In this document: piece by piece, positions 58,841 to 64,000 of the stretch
Layout: the number at the start of each line of letters is the position of its first letter
Position numbering within the stretch: position 1 is the first letter of the stretch
Assembly: GCA_030407315.1 (NCBI GenBank)
Contig: JALQPE010000277.1
Location: 1-64,000 of the forward strand
Length of the DNA stretch: 64,000 nt
Reading direction: 5' to 3'
DNA from: Asparagopsis taxiformis
Taxonomy: Eukaryota > Rhodophyta > Florideophyceae > Bonnemaisoniales > Bonnemaisoniaceae
Made by a program: the position numbers and the translations under genes
The notes under the pieces: generated by a model
Database searches by the model: none
Told to the model about the DNA's origin: nothing
Seen by the model: the letters and a program-made list of their open reading frames with translations, nothing else

Positions 58841-60088
58841 TCAACTGTCCATGTCGCGTAGAGACGACTCTGCGAACGCCTCTGTCGATTCGAAAATTTT
58901 CGTCATCTCCAGTCGCTTCTCCAAGTTGCGGATGCAATACCCGACCAGCAGGCACCAAAACGTCAACTGCCCAAGGTAGTCGCGATTCGTCGTGTACGTC
59001 ATTTGCACTTTGCCCGGACTAAGCTCGCCGAGAACACTCTTCACTACACGTTTAAACGCGTCCACAGCATCCGCACTCAAATTGACCTGCAGCGCTGCAA
59101 TCTTTTCCGGATTCAACGTCCGCATAAAATCCATCAATCTATTACTATTCGCATCGTGAATCTGCGTCGCCGCCAAACGCTCGCGCAACAATTCATTCTC
59201 CGCCTCCAATTTCGCCACATAGTCCGGCCCATTCATCTCCTGCTTCACCTCGCGTTCACTGTCCCACCATTGCACACTGCCCCGAATAGCGCTAGCATCG
59301 ACCTTGCCGCGTTTGGACACACTGCGCATGTAGTCTGGCTCGGACGAGAACAGGTCCTTCACACCGCTCGAATCGGACAGATCACGCAGCGAAGTTTTCA
59401 AATCATTTTGCGACGACGCAAACTGTGTCTGCATCGAGTCATTCAAAATCATGCGAAACTCTGCATTGCGCAGAGCGTATCCCGTCGAAAGCGAGCTCTG
59501 CATCAGACGCGACACGCCGCCACGATCGCTGGTAATAACAACCTCGTACGTGTCGCCGGGAATCGTGCCCAGAATGCCCGTCACAATGCGACGAAATGCA
59601 TCGGCGGCGCTTTCGGACACGCGTGTCCGCAGTCGGTCCACGTCATCGGGGCCCGAGGTATGCTCGCGCAGCGCAACGTAGAGTCGATTTCCAGCTTCGC
59701 CATGGCTGGTCGACGAAGCGGCTGGATCTCCATCGTCTCCATGAATGCCCGAAAATGAGTCGCCCATGGATGCATCTGCGCCGGATGCACGACGACGCCA
59801 GCTGTCGCCGAACACCGATTCGTCGAAATCACCACTCAGCTCTTGGTTGTCGCCCTCGTCCGGGTCTTCGTCGCCCGACATGTCGTCTTCAAAGTCATTT
59901 GACCAGATGAAAACGGCGCGAATCACCGCCGAACGCGGGCGTCGACGCGGTAGTGGCAGACAGTGTCGTGAACATACCGAACGATGGATGGGTAGTTGCT
60001 GTGAGCGCAGTGCGGTCGATGTCGTGAAGGCTTGTAGCTGCTTGGCGGATGGCATTTTTGAGCGTGTGGACGCGTGATGGTTGTTCAT
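58841..60088 (-). CDS. DUF760 family protein, probably plastid-targeted
   Basis: 415 aa, with an alternative ATG at residue 12. Two DUF760-type repeats: about 170-235 (ESAADAFRRIVTGILGTIPGDTYEVVITSDRGGVSRLMQSSLSTGYALRNAEFR) and about 335-405 (SADAVDAFKRVVKSVLGELSPGKVQMTYTTNRDYLGQLTFWCLLVGYCIRNLEKR). A helix of the ENELLRERLAAT type lies between them. The first 55 residues are rich in Ser, Arg, Leu and low in acid (KQLQAFTTSTALRSQQLPIHRSV), as in plastid transit peptides, before an acidic stretch. In plants DUF760 proteins are plastid-localised with little known function. Confidence 0.8.
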   Translation of the reverse strand: MNNHHASTRSKMPSAKQLQAFTTSTALRSQQLPIHRSVCSRHCLPLPRRRPRSAVIRAVFIWSNDFEDDMSGDEDPDEGDNQELSGDFDESVFGDSWRRRASGADASMGDSFSGIHGDDGDPAASSTSHGEAGNRLYVALREHTSGPDDVDRLRTRVSESAADAFRRIVTGILGTIPGDTYEVVITSDRGGVSRLMQSSLSTGYALRNAEFRMILNDSMQTQFASSQNDLKTSLRDLSDSSGVKDLFSSEPDYMRSVSKRGKVDASAIRGSVQWWDSEREVKQEMNGPDYVAKLEAENELLRERLAATQIHDANSNRLMDFMRTLNPEKIAALQVNLSADAVDAFKRVVKSVLGELSPGKVQMTYTTNRDYLGQLTFWCLLVGYCIRNLEKRLEMTKIFESTEAFAESSLRDMDS

Positions 60089-60835
60089 GACGGTCGGTTG
60101 CGAAGGGAGTGCGAGATGGTTGGTGAGGGTTTTTGTTGAGCGGCCGAGCGTGTTTCGTTTCCAAGGTAGCGCTGGTTGAGTACTGTACGGGAGAACGTTT
60201 TTTGGCCTCCCAAATTATTCGCAGTTGTGGATTTTGTGAGCCACATAATCCAGATTTACCTATCTCGCTGCATCGCCAGCCTATCAGCTGCCGTTGTATG
60301 CATGTCTTGCTTTTAATTTGATACTTGTTGAATTTACGGAAAGATAGAAATATTTCACCACTATTTTTCACATTGTCGGAAAAGTTTCAACCACACATCC
60401 ATGAAAGGGCACCATGTGTTTCGTAACTTGAAGCGACAAAATGTCATTATTGCTCATGGGAATGCTTATGATACGACTAGCGAAAGCGCATCTGGACTCC
60501 ATTGATTGGGGTGTGGATTAAATTTAATTTAATAACACTCTATCTATCCGCCAGAATCTAATTGGCCAGCAGCCAATGGCCACTGTCTGCCAAGTCTTGT
60601 GACAATTTCATCACTTGCATATGTCAGCATCCCGTCCACCTTTGCTTTCGGCTTCACAATATTGCTGCTCTTTGATTCAAATCCCATGCTCACCTATTTC
60701 TTATTCCGCGCAGAGGCGCCGCCCAAACGACAACCCACGAGTTAAACCCATCATCCATCTGCTAGATTACAAAAGACGAAATGAAACGCCGTCTATTACT
60801 GATGAAACGCGACACGCGCTCCAGTCCGGCACCCA
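60089..60835. promoter_or_regulatory. Divergent region between the DUF760 gene and the next plus-strand gene
   Basis: About 750 nt, AT-rich in the middle (60330-60530). No gene supported. Confidence 0.4.
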
Positions 60836-61798
60836 ATGGACAACCATGAGTCTGCGCGTTTTTCTCGCAACAGCAGTTGGTCGATTTCCGTCCGCAGCAG
60901 ACGATTCTCCTACTCCAGCTTTGCAAAAGATGCTGCATCATCGCCACGAGACAAGAGTCGCGCCCGCAAAACATTTCCGCGTACTTCTCTGCCGCTGACT
61001 GTGTTTGACAAAATCAAGCTCGAAACAGATCGCAAAACTTCCCACGGCCACCCACTCATTCTTCCCGCTCCGTACGGACAGTTTGGGCCCGCCTTTGACG
61101 TCTTTGCCCTTATTCAAAACGCCGTCAAAAAGGACATTCTACAGGCGTACAATGTGCTCGAGACAATGCTTCGGTGCAAGTACGAGGTGACCCATACGCA
61201 AACTGGCGTGTTCTTTGACTGGTTTCAGACCTTTGAATCTATTTTGCGAACACTGCTCGAGGTGGAGAGAGTGCAAATATTCCCCTGCTTGCAGTCGATG
61301 GGTGTTGTTGTTCCAAAGCAGTTGTGTGCTCATGTTCGGCAGGTACATCATGAATTGATTACATCAGAGCTTGAAAGTGTGTCTACGCTGCGTAGTCTAA
61401 CGCTTATGGTACCGGCCGGGGAGTCGATTCCGAAGATTTCAGCATTCTTGGATACCTTTTTATCGACACTTATCAAGTACTTTGACTTGCAGAGTGCGTT
61501 ACTTCCGGTAGCTATTTCAGAAGCGAGCATCGATGCTAATGCCGAGGTAGAGTTTCGAATGAAATTTGTCGACGCTCTCAAGGCCCGTCCCAACTTTGAA
61601 ATGACAATTGTTTTTCTTTCGCACTGGCTGAACGACACTCAGCTCTCGTCATGGAAGAGTATGTACTTGAAGAAAACAGACGCTTGGAGGTTCAGTTTTT
61701 GGACTAGGAAATATTCGTCTTCGCATGGTTGCGTCCCAAATAAGCTAATGCGCATGGTAGTCGATGCTCAGGATGAACATACAACATTGGAAAGGTGA
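60836..61798 (+). CDS. Hypothetical helical protein, perhaps a degenerate hemerythrin-like bundle
   Basis: 320 aa. The first 55 residues are Ser/Arg-rich and could be a targeting or disordered segment. The rest is all-helical: FGPAFDVFALIQNAVKKDILQAYNVLETM, FFDWFQTFESILRTLLEVERVQIFPCLQSMG, and, later, FLDTFLSTLIKYFDLQSALLPVAIS. The E..QIFPCL and D.QSALLP endings recall the E..LFP.L ends of hemerythrin helices, but the His ligands are missing. So this is either a metal-free relative or unrelated. No membrane segment. The start ATG is the first in frame. Confidence 0.55.
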   Translation: MDNHESARFSRNSSWSISVRSRRFSYSSFAKDAASSPRDKSRARKTFPRTSLPLTVFDKIKLETDRKTSHGHPLILPAPYGQFGPAFDVFALIQNAVKKDILQAYNVLETMLRCKYEVTHTQTGVFFDWFQTFESILRTLLEVERVQIFPCLQSMGVVVPKQLCAHVRQVHHELITSELESVSTLRSLTLMVPAGESIPKISAFLDTFLSTLIKYFDLQSALLPVAISEASIDANAEVEFRMKFVDALKARPNFEMTIVFLSHWLNDTQLSSWKSMYLKKTDAWRFSFWTRKYSSSHGCVPNKLMRMVVDAQDEHTTLER

Positions 61799-61993
61799 GA
61801 ACATGGTCGTGGAGTCGACACATTTATTCAGTAACCATACAAGCGCAATTTGTAGTGTGTGAGTGGACTAAAGATTAGTCGAGAAAGAACAGACGCGTCA
61901 AATTGGAAACAGTTAATTTTCATCGCTTTTCAAATTGGCTACACATGTAGAAAATCGATATCTCGGCTCTTGCGCTGCGCAGCGTATCTCAGT

Positions 61994-62510
61994 TTAGAAA
62001 GGGTCTCCGTAGAAGCCATCTCGGGAGGAAGAGCCAGCGCCCGACGACGACGGATGCTTGTCCTTTCCATTCTTGCTTTTGGAACCTTTCTTCGACTTTT
62101 TGCTCAAATTGGAGTTGAGCAGTTCGACAGTTTTTTCTAGCTGCTTGATTCGTTCATTGTTTTCCTGATAGCGACGCTGCATTTCTTCTAACTCCTCCTT
62201 CTTTCGCTCTCTGCCCTTTCTATTTCCAGAAGAAGAGCCGGACTGCTTGCGAGTTGATTTGCTCTTGTCGGCTAGAAAAGTATGTGTCAGAACCAGAGGA
62301 GTATGTATTCTTGGTGAAGACGAACTCGGGAAAAAGATATGACTCACCTGAATGTGAAGGGTATCCGTCCATGATTTGCTGTTCTGAATGCGTAGATTGC
62401 TGCTGTGTCGCCGAGGAAGGAGAAGGATGGGCCGTTTTGTGAATATCGATTTCAGATTGTTCTGTTGAAGGGTTTTTATCCTCGGAAGAAGATTGTGTTG
62501 GTGAGGACAT
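61994..62510 (-). CDS. Small basic/coiled-coil (bZIP-like) protein
   Basis: Two exons: 62510-62348 and 62271-61994, 146 aa. The 76-nt intron starts GTGAGT and ends TTTTCTAG; phase 1 is preserved and restores one frame from two overlapping ORFs. The N-terminal half is Ser/Gln/Thr-rich. A basic stretch (KSKSTRKQSG, NRKGRERKKEEL) runs into a helix whose heptad positions are L-Y-I-V-L (LEEMQRRYQENNERIKQLEKTVELLNSNL). RERKK matches the end of plant HY5-type basic regions, but the invariant Asn is not at its usual place. The tail is Lys/Ser-rich. A bZIP factor is possible; a plain coiled-coil protein equally so. Confidence 0.6.
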
Positions 62511-63719
62511 GAGCCAGATTTTTGAGGCAGTTTGTAGCTGTTGAGCTGTGGCCAACGTCAACGATCTGGTTTTATTTCGAGACAAGTAGAAGCAGTTGAT
62601 GAACGATGAGATGGGAGGAGACAATGCACGTTAGAGAGATGGACAAGGTAGAGGAGCGCCATTGATGTAAACTGGAGATGGACAGTATTAATGAATAAAG
62701 CTGTCAATTCCCATGTGCATTGTCAAAGGTATACTTGCACGGGGTTGAACTATGTGGGAGGAGTTGCAGAAACAAGGGGTTGCTGACTCCAAAGTCATAA
62801 CCACTGTCATCGTGATGTTCGCCTCGGAGCGCTCTCCATCATGGCAGTAATAGAGGGGGAACGTGGAACTAGGGGATGGTGCAATGCGGGGAGATTGTTC
62901 CGGAAACGTGCAAGATAGAAATAGACACCGATTGAGAAGACAAAAAGCCTAAACTTGAATTTTTACCTGTCTACAGAACATTGTCATACGCACATCCTGG
63001 GTGTGAAAACTCTGCGTCGAGTTAGCCCGTTCCACTACAAAAATCTGCACCTCACTGGTACCGGCCGCTGTCGATTATGCCAGCACCAATGAAGTTGATA
63101 CGTCAAGCTGTCACCATGGTGAGCTTTGACAAATGATGAACAAAGCGACTACAAGCAGCAACACGGCAAAGGAGTCATCTCTTCCAACACGGTAGAAGGC
63201 CAAACTCTTTACACAAGACGTGCACACAGACAGACTCAAGCCGAACATTTCGACTGCGCCATAACAAACTACAGCTGCTCACACACGAGCCAAGCAGAAC
63301 CGGAGCACTTGGCCAAAAATATGCCCAATTTTCAATCAAATAACACGCCCATCATCTGGCGTGCAACATACATGCATTTACGTGGGGTGGGTGGGCATCG
63401 CCGTTTTCCCAGCCAATTAAATTTACTCCGTCGCCGACCATCGCAGTCGCATGCTCTCCATGCTCGTCTGACGTAAGTGGCCGCGCGCACACGGGCGCGC
63501 ATCGCATCGCTGACTCGACGCCAGCGAGCTGACGCCAGCCGTGCCAACGCGGGCGTCAGCGACCTACGATCGGCCACCAATGAAATCAGCAATGCATCCG
63601 CGTTGCCGCTCGGCATTGTTTCCGCTCGTTGCTTCATGGTTGTGTCTTCGCCTCGCTGATGATCTCACGGGACACTCGCCAGACGTCGATTGGGCATTAA
63701 TGTTTTTCTCTGGTAAATT
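62511..63719. other. 1.2-kb intergenic region
   Basis: No supported gene. It holds the promoter of the bZIP-like gene on the left and possibly that of a gene leaving the right edge. GC-rich sequence with GCGCGCAC/CGCATCGC words lies at about 63480-63530. Confidence 0.4.
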
Positions 63720-64000
63720 ATGCAGGAGGCGCCGAAAATAAATGCCACCACACACAAGGCTGTCAAATTGCGCATCGATGATGAAGGTACGCTCCTTGTA
63801 ATTTCATTTTCCTCTCTGTAATTGCTGACGTTCGCTCCCAATTCCCAAACCTCCGTCCTGTTTTGTGGAACTTGTCACCATCAACAGGGTCATACAATTT
63901 CTACATTTGCGCTTATTTTTCTCGCGGTCCCCTGTTCTTCTCACCGGCAACATTCAGCTCCCCATTTTCTCAAATATACAAACTCTCTTCTATCCCCTTC
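63720..64000 (+). CDS. Possible first exon of a gene cut by the right edge
   Basis: An ATG at 63720 opens 22 codons (MQEAPKINATTHKAVKLRIDDE) followed by a good donor, AAG|GTACGC at about 63786. A pyrimidine-rich stretch ends CATCAACAG at about 63888, and the frame after that acceptor, in the right phase, stays open to the window end. The sequence after the join is not recognisable. It could equally be chance. Confidence 0.25.

Noticed and set aside
1..64000. CRISPR arrays, bacterial operons, plasmid or phage features
   Set aside because: No direct-repeat/spacer arrays or Shine-Dalgarno organisation; spliceosomal introns and Pol III tRNA boxes show eukaryotic nuclear DNA.

Overview
The window reads as nuclear DNA of a unicellular photosynthetic eukaryote, most likely a red alga; this is an inference. 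Genes are dense, on both strands, and mostly intronless. The few introns are short (about 76-370 nt) with GT-AG ends and CTAAC/CTGAC-like branch sites. Plant-type genes occur (COP1, an FVE/MSI4-type WD40 protein, a DUF760 plastid protein), with ordinary eukaryotic housekeeping genes (EMG1, ORC4, SEC24, SURF4, SNAPC3, SPF27). A tRNA-Arg(CCG) appears to carry two introns, one in the D arm, a trait best known from cyanidiophycean red algae.

Layout. 1-1432: 5' end of an LTR retrotransposon in minus orientation (LTR about 701-1432, frameshifted gag-like ORF running off the left edge). 2.5-11.6 kb: FVE/MSI4-like, MYND protein, COP1, a type II membrane protein with two degenerate acyl-CoA-binding-like repeats, tRNA-Asn, EMG1. 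11.6-16.1 kb: a gene-poor stretch with low-complexity GC repeats. 16.1-26.4 kb: unknown protein, TPX2-like protein, a GH6 homologue lacking the catalytic acid, SNAPC3, a plastid-type PD-(D/E)XK nuclease (two exons), a His-rich protein. 26.9-38.5 kb: large WD40 protein, ORC4, METTL7-like methyltransferase, a kinase with four N-terminal EF-hands, unknown protein. 39-46.4 kb: TPR-J-domain membrane protein, SPF27, RBR E3 ligase, Kelch protein, SURF4. 46.8-55.2 kb: tRNA-Arg, a structured TATA-preceded segment, MAPR/PGRMC-like protein, SEC24, small membrane protein, CMD-family protein, and a secreted pentapeptide-repeat protein ending in a Hedgehog-type Hint domain. 56-64 kb: Arg-rich protein with a possible AF4/FMR2-type C-terminus, DUF760 protein, helical protein, small bZIP-like protein, and a possible first exon at the right edge.

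No operon-like logic is expected here. Several genes share themes: secretory pathway (SEC24, SURF4, TPR-J protein, ACB-like protein, MAPR, Hog protein), nuclear RNA and chromatin functions (FVE-like, SNAPC3, SPF27, EMG1, ORC4), and ubiquitin signalling (COP1, RBR). For five genes (GH6, PDDEXK, EF-hand kinase, SURF4, MAPR) and two more (TPR-J, bZIP-like) I built spliced models by hand from splice signals and reading phase. The strongest leads are the pentapeptide-Hog fusion, the active-site-altered GH6, the two-intron tRNA, the EF-hand-first kinase and the cysteine-bearing tandem ACB-like protein.
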